From: Ilyonectria destructans
Taxonomy: Eukaryota > Ascomycota > Sordariomycetes > Hypocreales > Nectriaceae
DNA length: 64,000 nt
Assembly (NCBI GenBank): GCA_020740775.1
Contig: JAHEWK010000004.1
Coordinates: forward strand, 2,480,001 to 2,544,000
Direction: 5' to 3'
Shown: positions 46,692 to 58,011 of the stretch, piece after piece
How positions within the stretch are numbered: the stretch's first letter is position 1
Layout: every line of letters begins with the position of its first letter
Notes under the pieces: generated by a model
What the model was told of the DNA's origin: nothing
Database searches by the model: none
What the model saw: only the letters and a program-made list of their open reading frames with translations
Position numbers and translations under genes: made by a program

Positions 46692-47502
46692 CTAGCGGAG
46701 TAAATTAGTTGAGATCCCTATGTAGAGATTTGAATGACGATTTTAGACCATGATTTCATCCAAGTCATATGGAAGCTACGAGGGAACCCTATTAGAGCCA
46801 CATTGTCCGGTATTTGAATCGGACCAGTCGGTTTGAAAGAGCAGGTACCTAGCCAGTTGACGTTTTAAAGAAAAATAAAACAGGCCATCCTAATATCCCA
46901 AGTTATTTCATCTTGGGCGGATTTTTCTTGAATTTACGTTGTTCAGGTTAGGCGCTATGAGATGTCGGATGAACAAGAGTTGATGCTCTGCTGCCCGTAA
47001 TCCCATGATCAGGCAAGAAGAGACTTCTGCCTTCGCATCACATGTCAGCTTCTAGAAGAAGTTACAAGGTTACATCAGCGGCAGCTTAAATCCTCTCCAA
47101 CAAGTAGAGGCAGCGCAATGACAATCCAGTGACGGTGGAAAAAAGTGCGACCGAAACCGCCGGGAAAGCACACCAAGGATCGACTCGAACCCACTGTCGT
47201 ACGGTCCCCGTCTTGCGAGAATGCGGGGAACCCCATGTTCCACCTTTCTCAACCCCCCGGGCTTAATTTTTGTAAATTCGGCGCCTCTGACGCACCTCGC
47301 ACTCCTGTTCACATCCTATCAAGTCGACGCCCTACAACTACCGAGCCTGAAACACTTCTGGAAGCGGTAGGCGACGCTTCTAGACTCGCCGCAGCGGCAT
47401 TGGCGGCTCCCCAGCATTTCGCCCTGTCGCCTCCACTGTGGAGGTGCTTGTAGGGCGCTCCAGCAGCCTGTGCGACCCCCACAGCCGTTGACCCGTTGCC
47501 CC
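46692..47502. other. Intergenic stretch upstream of the Zn2Cys6 regulator
   Basis: This stretch contains the promoter of the regulator gene. No supported gene. A GTTCGAGTC-like segment near 47185 on the minus strand does not fold as a tRNA T-arm. Confidence 0.45.
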
Positions 47503-49755
47503 ATGACAGGAGAAACTCACCTCGACCGAAATATGGGCACAACAGACCCCAATGGAGGCAGCAATGCCAACGGCGACGTCGGTTTCGGCGCAAATGGATA
47601 CAGCTTCGTTCCCTACGACCACCCATTCCCACAGCTGTCGCGCAAGATCAAGGCATGTACCGTGTGTCGCCGCCAAAAGGTACGTCCCCTGAGTCGTCCC
47701 CCTCACGATGCTGGGAGGGAACATCACGAACTGACACTGTGCCCTTGCCCAGATAAAATGTCTCATGGATGACGCTGGTCCACCTTGTCGCCGATGCGCC
47801 GAGCGGAACCTAGACTGCATCCTGGGCAAGAACTTGCAGACCATCATTGATGAAAAGTCGCAGTATGCCGCCTCTTAAAACGCGATCCTGACAATAGAGA
47901 CTGATGATCCCAAACAGGTATCTCGACGCCGTCTTTCAGGACCTCGAACAAATTCACGGCACTCTCCGAGCCGTTGTCGAGAGGGTCGGCCTACCAGAGC
48001 CCCATCCACTCCAGTCGCTGTCTATACGCGACACAGCGAGGTCACCCAACGGGCGCGATCCCCATACGGGTTACGAGAACGGCAGTGGCAGTGGCAAGCG
48101 AGTGAGAGTGTCCAGCCAGGACAGCTACGGTCCATCTTGCGACAACTCGCCCAAGATCTCGCCTGCAGACGAAGCCAACCTCCCCCACGTGCCCATCCAC
48201 TCACTCTACAGACTCACAAAGCTCCAGGCATTCAGGTCCCCAGATGGCCCCGAGGAACGCCAAGGCAGAGCGATAGACGACTTCATATCCCGTGGTGTCA
48301 TCAGCTTCAGCGATGCACAGCGACTCTTTTCCCTATATCGGGACCGCCTAGATTCCTTCATGTATGGCGTGGGATGCCGTTACCAGTCCCTAGACGAGCT
48401 ACGACAAAGGAGTTCTATCCTCACCGTTGCGATCCTTACCGTGGCTGCGCTCCACGACCCAGCAGCGAACTCGATATATGGGTTATGCAGGTCTGAATTT
48501 CGTCAGATGATAGAGAGATCCATCTTCGATCGCCAGGTCAATCACGATTACCTCCGCGCCATGTGCGTTGCTTCCTACTGGCTTAGCGACATGTCTTGGA
48601 TGCTCTCCGGACATGCGATTCGGCGTGTGACTGAGGGCAACCTCTACAATATCCACATCCGAGCCCAGGAAGAGCAGAGCGAAGAAGCTGCTGATGGCGT
48701 GAGGCTGTGGTATATCCTTAATATCTGCGACCAGCATCTCGCGACGCTCTACGGGAGGCCGGCAATCGTCCATTCAGACACGTCTATGAAGGGATGGGAG
48801 ACATTCTTGGAGTCACCGATAGCCAATGCCGAGGATACCCGACTCGCGAGTCAGGTAGCCCTCCTTAGCATCTTTGGGAGCATTCGTGAGCTGTTCGGTC
48901 CCGACACTGGAAAGCCCATCCCAAGGGCGTATCTGCATCAAATCGCACATTTCAACAAGCAGCTCGATAACTGGGTCAGCCACTGGTCTGTAACATTACA
49001 AGGTGAGTCCTAGAAAGAATATCCGACGTCGAGCCATACGTTTTAATGAGCATCTGGCTAATAATGCATTACTAGAACGATATGATCACATCGGCAGTTT
49101 CCCGCGCAAAGGAGTCCAGCTCCACTACCATTTCGCCAAACTACACCTCCATTCTCACGTCTTCCGCGGCCTTTCGAGCGACAGTCCCATTCCACACTAC
49201 TTTCTCGACTGCACTGTCGCAGCTGTCTCCGCAGCCACCTCTACCATCGAGTTCATACTCACTGACAGTGACGTCGCTGCTGGAGTGGTCGGAATGCCCT
49301 CCTATCTACACTGCATGACGGCGTTCGCATGCATGTTCCTCACCAAGGTCGTTACCAGATACGGTGGCGACCTGATTGAACTGGACCGCGTTCGGGACCT
49401 CATCACCCGTCTTGTGCGCCAGTTCCGAGCTTTGCCAGTTGGGAGGTGGCACCTGGCTAATCTGATGGCGTCGGGCTTGGCAAAGATGGCCGAGACTCTG
49501 GACCCGAACCGGGAGGAACAGGCAAGGCAGTGGGCGGCTGAAGATGTGGCAAACCACAATACCAACGGAACTCTGGATCAAACACCCAACCTCTTCGGCG
49601 GCGAGGCATCTTTCACAGGAGTCGAGGGAGACATGATGTTCAACTATGCTATGAGCTTTGGGCTGTCACCGGTGTTTCGCTTTGACCCGAACAGCATAGG
49701 TGTGGAAGGTCTTCAGGAGTACCCTGATGTTGACTACACTGCGCCGAGAACTTAG
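47503..49755 (+). CDS. Zn(II)2Cys6 fungal transcription factor (683 aa)
   Basis: Exons 47503-47679, 47753-47862, 47918-49002 and 49076-49755 encode 683 aa. The binuclear cluster is split by the first intron: Cys52, 55, 62, 71, 74 and 81 in the pattern CX2CX6CX8CX2CX6C, within ACTVCRRQKIKC and PPCRRCAERNLDC. A short linker is followed by the fungal-specific transcription factor middle domain, with AILTVAALHD, YWLSDMSWMLSGHAIRR and LWYILNICDQHLATLYGRP. The start may be the ATG at 47503 or at 47533. It may control neighbouring metabolic genes, but that is inference from position only. Confidence 0.9.
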
Positions 49756-50042
49756 ATAGCAGGAAGGAAGTCATGCTTCTTGCCAAGAGCTAGCTTGTAA
49801 TTCAATCAGAATTAAACCCCAGTGCTCTGTTATTTACCGCTACACTGAGGGACGTCATTGGAATGGTAGACCATAAATACAATGCTTTATTTCTATCTAT
49901 CAATCACGGTAAAATCTATAATTCCCAGGATGGCTATCGTACTTCCAGCCAACCGCGTACTTTGAACATATGCATAAACGAACAATACAATATAGCTATT
50001 AGTCACACCTGACACAAGTGCAATCTCTTAGCCCGCCTCCAT

Positions 50043-51817
50043 CTATAGCTTTGAAGCTCGCGGCTTCTTCACAATAACGTCCGCTTCCTGGTCGTCGGAA
50101 ATAACCATGTGGTCTATATCTCGAGTATTAACTAACTTCGATGTCGCTTCTTCCAGGCTCGTGATGCCGCAGAGTCGCATCGAGGTTTCGATTTCATCCT
50201 TGAGTACTACGCACAGACGAGTTAGCGCGGGTGTGAAACTGGTTTGCTGTTGGTCTTACTCTGAGTCAGATGCTCTGCACCCTCTTGGCCATAGACTAGA
50301 GAGTAGAGATAAGGTCGGCCAATGCCCACGGCAGTAGCTCCTAGGGCGATGGCCTTGAGAATATCGGAGCCTCGCTCGAAGCCACCATCGACGTAAACTT
50401 CCAGGCTGCTAAACACCTCCGGGCACACCTTTCTCAGTTCTAGCAGAACGAGGATACTAGCTTGGGACCTAAGTATTCGATAGTTAGCAAAGAGTTTCCT
50501 CCCTGATTTCAAGTGAGCTGTCCCGCGTTTGACTTACCCATCCAAAGATCGGCCGCCGTGATTGCCCAAGAGCACACCATCCACGCCGTAGCTAACTGCC
50601 TTTTTAACATCCTCGGCGGTTTGCACACCCTTTAGTATAATGGGAACTCCACAGGCCTCGCGGATCCAAGCTAGATCCTCCCAGCACAGGGATTTATCAA
50701 TATACTGGGCCATCAAACGGCCGAGGCCGCTTCCCTTCTTGTCCTTGCTACTTTCGCCTCCGCTTATTGCTGATTTGATTTTAACGGCCTGGGCAGCGCG
50801 TTCGTCGGCCTCTCGTTTGCCGGGCACGGGGGCATCGACGGTGACAAAGACGGCTTTCACGCCGAGGTCTTTGGCTGTCTTTAGGAGCTCGATGGTCTTT
50901 TGTCGGTCTGAGTTGACGTAAAGCTGGAAAAAGAAGGGCTGGTCGGGAGGAGCGGCTGAGATGATCGATCGGAGAGTATAGGAAGCGTTGCTCGAGATCT
51001 AGTGCGCAATGTTAGTGGGTTTCATATCCTTGGGGAATTGAACCACAGGGTGATATTTTGACTTACACATTGGATAATACCTTCATTAGCTGCAGCGCGA
51101 GCTAAGGCTAGCTCGCCATCTGGGTGCGCCAGTCTTGCCATGGCAGTAGGGGAAATGAAAAAGGGCGCCTTGGTCTTGTATCCTAGAATGCTCGTTTGGT
51201 AGTCCACATTCAAGACATTTCGTAAAATTCGCGGCCGGATCATGACCCTCCGCACGAGCTCCTTATTCCTGGTATGTGTGACCAAATCCGTAGCCGCTGA
51301 CGAGTAGAACGCCCATGTTTTCGGAGTTAGTGCCTTTGACGCCGCAAGCTCAAAGTCTGGCGCGCCGATAATTGACTCCAGGTCGGGAATTGAGTTGTCC
51401 TCTTTTGTTATCACAGGCTCGGGCGCGGGTGGTGCGACTGGCGCTGCTGTGACAATTGCCGGGGCAGCCTGTGCAGCTTCAACGGAAGTCCCGGGAGGCG
51501 GTGCCTGGAGCAGGCCGATGAAGCTGCCCTTGGGCATTTCTTCGAGCATATCGGGGGCGTGGGCTTCGTCGAAGGACTGCGTGGCGTCGGAACCGGCGCA
51601 CTTTAGCAAGACTATCACAAAGACTTAGCGTTGAACATGGCGGGTGTTGAAGGTAACGGGGTGGCTTGCCGGATGGTCCTCCTGGGTGCTCGTCGACGAA
51701 ATTGGTAATATCCCAGACTTTTGAGTGCACGGCAATCCAGCAATCCGACTTTGACTTGTGCTTATTGAGGTCATTCAGCGATATCAATGGACTCTCCTTC
51801 GTTGTCATCTCGGCCAT
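50043..51817 (-). CDS. Cytochrome b5/FMN 2-hydroxyacid dehydrogenase with C-terminal SKL
   Basis: Exons 51817-51670, 51611-51067, 50998-50538, 50468-50260 and 50206-50043 give 508 aa. An N-terminal cytochrome b5 domain has the haem ligands in DEHPGG and in the EAHAPD region. A linker rich in Ala/Pro is followed by the FMN barrel with [45 protein letters not shown], the substrate/base motif NHGGRSLDG and [18 protein letters not shown]. This is flavocytochrome b2-like architecture. Unlike mitochondrial L-lactate dehydrogenase, no leader peptide is visible, and the protein ends ...PRASKL, a canonical PTS1. The first intron appears to be GC-AG. Substrate could be lactate, glycolate or mandelate-type acids. 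Confidence 0.92.
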
Positions 51818-52418
51818 GGCGAAGACGCACGGTTCCGTCTAGCAGCAGTATGAAATATGCGGTAGGGACTGGGCCTCTGCTACTACGACAGACAGAGTAC
51901 GTTCGCCCGGCGAGTTTTCAGAAGGAGACATCCATTTTCAGATAGCAATTGGCAGGATTCAATGAGACGACCCCTGCGATAGCTCGCCAGACACCTGGAG
52001 CTTTGTCCGTCGATGGTCCACCCCAGTTTCCGTTCGCGGTTAATCCGGCCTGGCGCGTTCCCCACATCGGCCGGAATCGCCGGTGCATCGGGGGAGATGT
52101 TCGGCCTCGACCAGGATCTCCTCACTTGTTGCATCACTCGGTGCTTCACCCCGCACGCGAATGTCACGAATATCGGTGGTGCCACGCGCGTGGATCCCGG
52201 CCGAGAGCCCGATACGATGAATCGGGGATGGCTAAAAGCACTCGATGAGACCCCGTAACTCCTCTTACACCCTCCTACACAGCAAGCCTCTCATTCCGTG
52301 TGTCTGCATCCCACCGCGAGTGGCAACGAATTCCTCTCACTTCATCAAACATTCAATAATATTCATTAAAGAACCCATATTTCTTACCAGCACCATTTCA
52401 TCATCACCGCCACTCGCC
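51818..52418. promoter_or_regulatory. Divergent promoter between the hydroxyacid dehydrogenase and the aldolase
   Basis: The 601-bp region between the two start codons contains several CGG/CCG pairs, for instance CCGGAATCGCCGG at about 52071-52083. Such half-site pairs suit a Zn2Cys6 regulator, but none is proven. Confidence 0.45.
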
Positions 52419-53405
52419 ATGCCTCTCAGCACTATTGCCGCCAAGGCCAAGCCGCTCCCCCATGGCGTCTACACCCCCGTCGTTACTCTGTACAAGGCAG
52501 GCGATCCCGACCAGGATGTGGACCATGATGCCATGTACAAGCAGTGCCAGGCCCTTGTCAACGCCGGCATGCACGGCCTGGTCTACCTAGGGACCAACGG
52601 CGAGCTTGCGCTGCTCACTGCTCCTGAGCGCAAGTCTATCCTCGAAACGGCGGTGCGCGCAGTAAAAGATCTGAACAAGCCCGACTACCCCATCGTGGCG
52701 GGCATCTCTGCGCAGTCTACAAAGGAAACCATCATGAATGCCAAAGACGCTGCGAGCGCGGGTGCAAACTTTGCCCTTCTTCTTCCACCTAGTTATTGGG
52801 CAAAGGCCCTCTCAAGCGATGCCCATCTCTCTTACTTCCGCGCAGTCGCCGATGCTTCGCCCATCCCGATTGTCATCTATAACTTCCCGGGTGTGACGGC
52901 TGGCGTGGACCTCGACTCCGACCAGCTCACGGCCTTGGCCTCCCACCCCAACATCGTGGCCGTCAAGCTCACCTGTGGCAACGTTGGAAAGTTGACACGT
53001 CTTACAAGTAAGTTTACCCACGAGCAGTTTGGAGTCTTTGGTGGAAGCAGCGACTACCTGCTCCCCACGCTACATGCTGGCGGAAGCGGCTGTGTCACCG
53101 GCATGGGCAACATTTTCCCGGCATCTACCTCCGGCGTGTATGATCTCTGGAAGGCTGGTAAAGTTCAAGAGGCCAAGGACTTGCAAGATGATGTGGCCAA
53201 CGCGGAGTGGGCCTGCAAGAAAGGCATTGCTTGTACTAAATACGGTGCTTGGTATTACCTGGGACGCGATCTGGGTCTGGCGGACGAATCTACTTGGGAG
53301 ATGAGACAACCCTATCAACCTCTCGGAGATGCCATGAAGAAGTGGACTCTGGAGACCTTGGGCGTGCTAGAGAAGGCAGAGAAGGAGAGGCCGTGGAGAT
53401 CATAG
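52419..53405 (+). CDS. DapA-family class I aldolase (328 aa)
   Basis: A single exon starting at the ATG at 52419. An upstream in-frame open stretch is present but looks like leader. Family signatures: GVYTPVVTLY, LVYLGTNGELALLT (pyruvate-carboxylate site), VIYNFPGVTAGVD with the conserved Tyr, and VAVKLTCGNVGKL with the Schiff-base Lys. These place it in the dihydrodipicolinate synthase/N-acetylneuraminate lyase family. Fungal members include 4-hydroxy-2-oxoglutarate aldolase and the 2-keto-3-deoxy-L-galactonate aldolase of galacturonate breakdown. Both release pyruvate, and sequence alone does not decide between them. True lysine synthesis is unlikely, since fungi use aminoadipate. Confidence 0.88.
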   Translation: MPLSTIAAKAKPLPHGVYTPVVTLYKAGDPDQDVDHDAMYKQCQALVNAGMHGLVYLGTNGELALLTAPERKSILETAVRAVKDLNKPDYPIVAGISAQSTKETIMNAKDAASAGANFALLLPPSYWAKALSSDAHLSYFRAVADASPIPIVIYNFPGVTAGVDLDSDQLTALASHPNIVAVKLTCGNVGKLTRLTSKFTHEQFGVFGGSSDYLLPTLHAGGSGCVTGMGNIFPASTSGVYDLWKAGKVQEAKDLQDDVANAEWACKKGIACTKYGAWYYLGRDLGLADESTWEMRQPYQPLGDAMKKWTLETLGVLEKAEKERPWRS

Positions 53406-54017
53406 AAGATAAATATGTACGACAATAAATCAGTATATTAAGTTTGAGTTTGTGTACCAATGACCTGTGGTGCATTCCCTGCACTTGCCTCCTTTTTGCC
53501 ACATCGGTGTCTCGTTTATGTCGGCCCCATGCTAGATACCCGTCTCGCCCTCACAGAAAATCATTAAACAGAGCAAGTTTCAACATCCACGGTGAAGACA
53601 GACGATCTACATCCTAATTTGATCACTGCTTGCCGTAAAATAACACTCAGCAAGGTCAATACTCTGGAGTATATACACCGATATGTCGGTGCTAATTCCC
53701 CCGCATGCTACCCCGACTGAACCTGGGGTAACGGGGATACCGTGATCCTTCCTGACGCTATTACCGAGGTGACTTCATCGGCCGCAAACCCAATATGCAA
53801 CCGCTTGAAGCTCCGCGTTATCCGCAAGCGGGCGTTATACGCACTAAAACCCGGCGTTTCGTCCGAGTGTCTGGGGTAGGGATCTACGGGGTAATGGCGT
53901 CCAAAGTTGCGGGGAAGTCTCGACCGCATATAATCCCAAGGTGGCCGACGACCCGTTAAAGATAAACTGGACTCTCTCAAGGGAATCTGGTTCATCATCT
54001 TGCAACAATTGACGGGT
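53406..54017. other. Intergenic stretch upstream of the MFS gene
   Basis: Holds the aldolase 3' end and the MFS promoter. No open frame of note. Confidence 0.45.
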
Positions 54018-54041
54018 ATGAAGGCAGAATGGCAGACTTAA
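54018..54041 (+). promoter_or_regulatory. Overlapping upstream ORF of the MFS gene
   Basis: An ATG at 54018 opens a seven-codon frame (MKAEWQT) that ends with TAA at 54039-54041, just past the main start at 54029 and in another frame. Initiation here would bypass the transporter start unless ribosomes reinitiate or scan past. Confidence 0.5.
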
Positions 54042-55774
54042 TCGACAAGCCCCAATTGGAGGAGGCCGAGGCCGAGAAGCCTCGCCACATCGATCCCAAC
54101 GATTTGCCTCTCCCGGACGAGCTGGCCCACTTGAGCAGAGAAGATGTTCAGAAGCTTGAAAGGGGTCTGACCCGTCGACTGGACATGACTCTGATGCCTA
54201 CGGTCTTTCTCCTGTTCTTGTTGAACATCCTGTGAGACCCCTCAATCAAAACATGTTGACTTATAGACAACTCTAATTCAGAAATCAGGGATCGGAACAA
54301 CATTGCGAGTGCCAAGATCGTTGGTCTTCAAGAGGATCTCGGCATGACCAACAATCAATACAACACAGCCCTCATGATGTTCTACATCGGATGTATGCGA
54401 TCACGCTACTCCCAACGTCATGACTCTCCTACTAACAAATAATAGACATCATTACTCAAATCCCTTCAAACATGATCATCGGCAAAGTGCGCCCATCGTA
54501 CTACATCTGCCTTGTCACTTCTCTGTGGGGTGTTGTCTCCATGTCCCAGGGCTTCGTCAAGAGCTTTGGCCAACTCTCTGCCCTCAGGTTCGTGCTGGGT
54601 CTTGTCGAAGCCCCCTTCCTGCCCGCCGTCTTCGTCGTCATGAGTTGCTGGTACAAGCGCAGCGAGCTACCGCCTCGCATTGCTATCCTTTATGGCGGCA
54701 ACATGATGTCAGCTGCGTTCTCCGGGCTTATCGCGGCGGGTATCACCAGCCGCATGGATGGTGTTGCTGGACGTGCTTCTTGGTCCTGGTTGTTCATCAT
54801 CGAGGGTTCAATGACGGTTGTCATTGCCATACTTTTGGTGCCTATTCTCACGGACTACCCACTTCAGAGCAAGCACCGCTTTATCTCTCGTGAGCTCCAG
54901 CTCATTGGCGTAAGTAAATCCTAATTCTATGCATTCTCGAGACTTGTTGGCCTAATGCATTGAACAGGAATGGCGCATCCGCAAAGAGAACGCAGGTATC
55001 GCTGATGAGGACCCCGAGTCCATCTGGTGGGGGTTAAAGCAAGCCTTGATCGACCCGAAGCTGTACATGTTTATTGTGCTGCAAATGGCGCTCATCACTG
55101 CGCAATCTTTCAACAACTTCTTCCCATCTATTGTCGGAACTCTTGGTTTCGGAAGCACGGTGACGCTGCTCTTGACCGCGCCTCCATACTTCTTTGCCTT
55201 CATCGTCTCCTTGGCCATCTCGTTCCATGCCGGCCATAAGAAAGAGAGAGGCTGGCATATTTTTGTGCCTCTGACATTTGCGATTCTCGGAAACATCCTG
55301 GTAAGAACTCTGAATCCTATACAAATCGTTAAGATTGCTAACCCAAACTCTCAGGCCATGTTTGTACCTTCTACCGGTGGTCGTTACTTCTCCATGTTCC
55401 TGTTGACTGCTGGATCCTATGCACCCTACAGTCTTTGTGTGAGTTGGCTAAGTGCTTCGCTTCCCCGCCCACGGGCAAAGCGTGCCGTCGCGCTTGCTAT
55501 TGTGAACGTAATGGCAGCTGGTGTAGCGCACTTCTATACCGTCTACATGTTCCCAGACTGGCAGAAGCCCCGATACTACATCGGTGGAAGCATGATGGCT
55601 GGAGCGTGCTTGGTTTGCGGATGCATGGCCATATTTATCAAGTACTACTTGAAGGGACTCAACACGAAGCTTGAAGAGGAGGAAGCACGAGGTGGACTGA
55701 ACTATAGCCAGATCATCGGGTCTGGTAAGGGCGGTAGCGGAGACGCCATGGTATCGTTTAGATATGTTCATTAG
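54029..55774 (+). CDS. MFS transporter, anion:cation symporter (allantoate permease-like) family
   Basis: Exons 54029-54231, 54289-54392, 54446-54909, 54968-55300 and 55355-55774 encode 507 aa with about 12 hydrophobic helices. The first helix region reads LMPTVFLLFLLNILDRNNIASAKI, and LRFVLGLVEAPFLPAVFVVMSCWYKRSELPPRIAILYGG is the typical loop 4 / helix 5 signature of the Dal5/Tna1/Liz1 group. This group imports organic anions such as allantoate, nicotinate, pantothenate or sugar acids across the plasma membrane. Position beside the aldolase suggests an acid substrate. The last intron is 54 nt and has no in-frame stop. Confidence 0.9.
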
Positions 55775-56208
55775 GTCAGATATAAGCGTCAATACGCGCT
55801 ATGCATTATCAACAATACTATTGAACTTCATACCATCAAGGCATGAGAACAAACCTATCTGAGGCTTTATTACCTATCTTTCATGATGAATTCAGAAGTA
55901 ACTCGACCAGTAGGTGAACAAAATATGTATAATGACTATAGAGGAACAAGGATCCATTCAGCGCCGCAAATCCGGCCAAACAACACCAAGTGCCATAGAA
56001 CACAACGGCCTACAAATCGTGATGTTAGTAAATGCCTTCACCAGTTCTCCATGGGCACAGCAGAAGGTGGGAAGGTGAAAGGGCCTTCACATACAGCATG
56101 ATTATCTGCATAGCCGCGACGGCATAGTTTATGTAGATGTCTCCACCGCAGAGGGTCGCATTTTTCACTATATCGCAATTGCCATGTATATCGCAGAGAT
56201 TCGCATTT
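55775..56208. other. Convergent intergenic stretch
   Basis: Lies between the 3' ends of the MFS gene and the minus-strand gene at 56209. Nothing further seen. Confidence 0.45.
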
Positions 56209-57334
56209 TCAACTTGATAGCAACTTTCTTTGCTGGTTGTGTTTGTTAGGTATATGATACACTCCATAACCAAACCCGGCCAACGACGATGGGAACGCAG
56301 CTATCGGAATGAACTTGATGAAGGATTTGTAAGATCCAGTGTCGCCTATCGTGCTGGATATGTAATATAAGGCGAAGAAAAATACAACGGGTTCCGACAC
56401 CGACATTAAGATTGCACTCGAAGTCTGACTGCAGAATATGTGAGTTGAGTTTTGTTAATCGTAACTATGATGACGATAGAATTCAAGTACTATAGGGAGT
56501 TCAAAGGAGTACCTACATATTTTTACTCTCCTTGATGACACGGCACATACTCATTGCAAAACTTGCAAACATAGGCCCTGTTACGAGAAGTATTACAGCC
56601 ATGCCTAGACATTGACGGGTATCCGGAGTTGACGGACGCCGCGTTCCAGTTAGAAGCGAGTCATCCAGTATTGTCTCCTGTGCCATAGGGTTAGGGAGCT
56701 GAAATTTGATGTTTCTGGGCTGAGAAGAAGGAGGCGTTAAAGCAACCTCATTATCTGCTGCACGAACTACAGCGGGTAATATCTCATCCGCAGGGTTTTC
56801 GTCAACATGCGAGTTTCCAGGCATTCCAATGCTGATCGATGAAGAGTTGTCGATATTGGTGGTAACTCCTCGACGCCATCTCTCAATGAGATAGTCACGA
56901 GAAGTAATCGTCGAAGATGTTCCTTCGGCGAGTCCCGAGTACCTAATTCGACGATTGGGCAAATATACTCCCGTGAAAGCGTCGAGGTTTTCGTGGTACG
57001 AAAATTCACTGGGGTCGCGGGTTTGCGTGTCTTTGAGCTCCTGATCTTCCCTCTCTTGCTCCCCTTGGGCTTCGCGTAGTACCTCGAGGCCATTTCTAAT
57101 ACCATCGATAGTATTCTGGAGGACTTGATCTTGATTCAGCGTCGTGCCACTGCTTGTGACTCTGCCAGAGAATTGAGACCACTCATCTCTGAGCCGGTCT
57201 AGCACGCGAGATGCCAATACCAGGTCGCCTTCGAATTCTTTGGATTGAGCCGGTGCGTTTCTGACCCGACTGATCAGGCTGTGGGTGAGATTTATGAGGA
57301 GGACGATGTCGCCGACTGAGAAGCCGAATGACAT
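56209..57334 (-). CDS. STAND-type N-terminal domain protein with membrane helices (345 aa)
   Basis: Exons 57334-56517 and 56428-56209 (GTAGGT donor, CTGCAG acceptor) give 345 aa. The first 60 residues, MSFGFSVGDIVLLINLTHSLISRVR followed by EFEGDLVLASRVLDRLRDEW, match the fungal N-terminal domain found on STAND/NLR-like proteins. A Glu/Gln-rich helix and a long polar linker follow. Two hydrophobic segments (MAVILLVTGPMFASFAMSMC, and ILMSVSEPVVFFFALYYIS after the intron) plus a weaker third (FIPIAAFPSSLAGFGYG) close the protein. No NACHT, NB-ARC or repeat domain is present. If the intron is not used, the frame stops after KNM at residue 273. Confidence 0.62.
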
Positions 57335-58011
57335 GGTTTCTGGGCATTTATTGGAACTGAATCTCGGTTTATCAGATGAGGTGTAACGTACCGAGTGGGT
57401 CTTTAGGTCAAGAACAATGAATCCAAGTTATGCGTTGTGTGTTTGATAATTGCCCGTGGCCTTGAAAAACATGAAAAGGCCAGGGCCAGGCAGGTACCGC
57501 AGCGTAAGCACAGTTTTGCACAAACTAGCAGTCAACCTTGGCCCATTTGGCTGACAGGGTGAAAGGATTTCCAGCTGAAAAAGATTTCAGGCTGAGACAG
57601 CAGCCAGCTATGAAAGGGTTGCAACACGAGGAGCGCATTTGCACATTCACTCGACGAAAGGAGCCATCATTGGCTATTCAGACTGCAGTGCTGAATGAGG
57701 ATCCCGGGTCCTTAGAGGAAGGATCACCCTGCAGGCGCCCAAACCCTTTAAAAGAATTAATGGTTCGATTGTTGCACGATCTGCTGCAATTGACCACAGT
57801 CTGACTTATTAATACATTGCTCCGCCACGCCGACAAGCAGCATAAGTACACCCCTTCTTGAGTAACCGTTGGATCCTTCTTTTCTCTGCATACCGCTGTT
57901 TTGTACTTTGCCTGATAGAGATCCAACCTATTACTCGGTACATCCGCCACCATCGCTATAGAGCGAATTAACTTTATTTTCTTTTGAGCCAGACGACATC
58001 TCTATATCGAA
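57335..58011. promoter_or_regulatory. Divergent promoter between two membrane-protein genes
   Basis: This 677-bp region lies between the start codons of the STAND-type protein and the DUF3176-like protein. No specific site recognised. Confidence 0.4.

Noticed and set aside
47150..47260. Possible minus-strand tRNA with a GTTCGAGTC T-loop-like sequence
   Set aside because: The bases on both sides of the loop do not pair as a T-stem, and no anticodon or acceptor stem could be placed.
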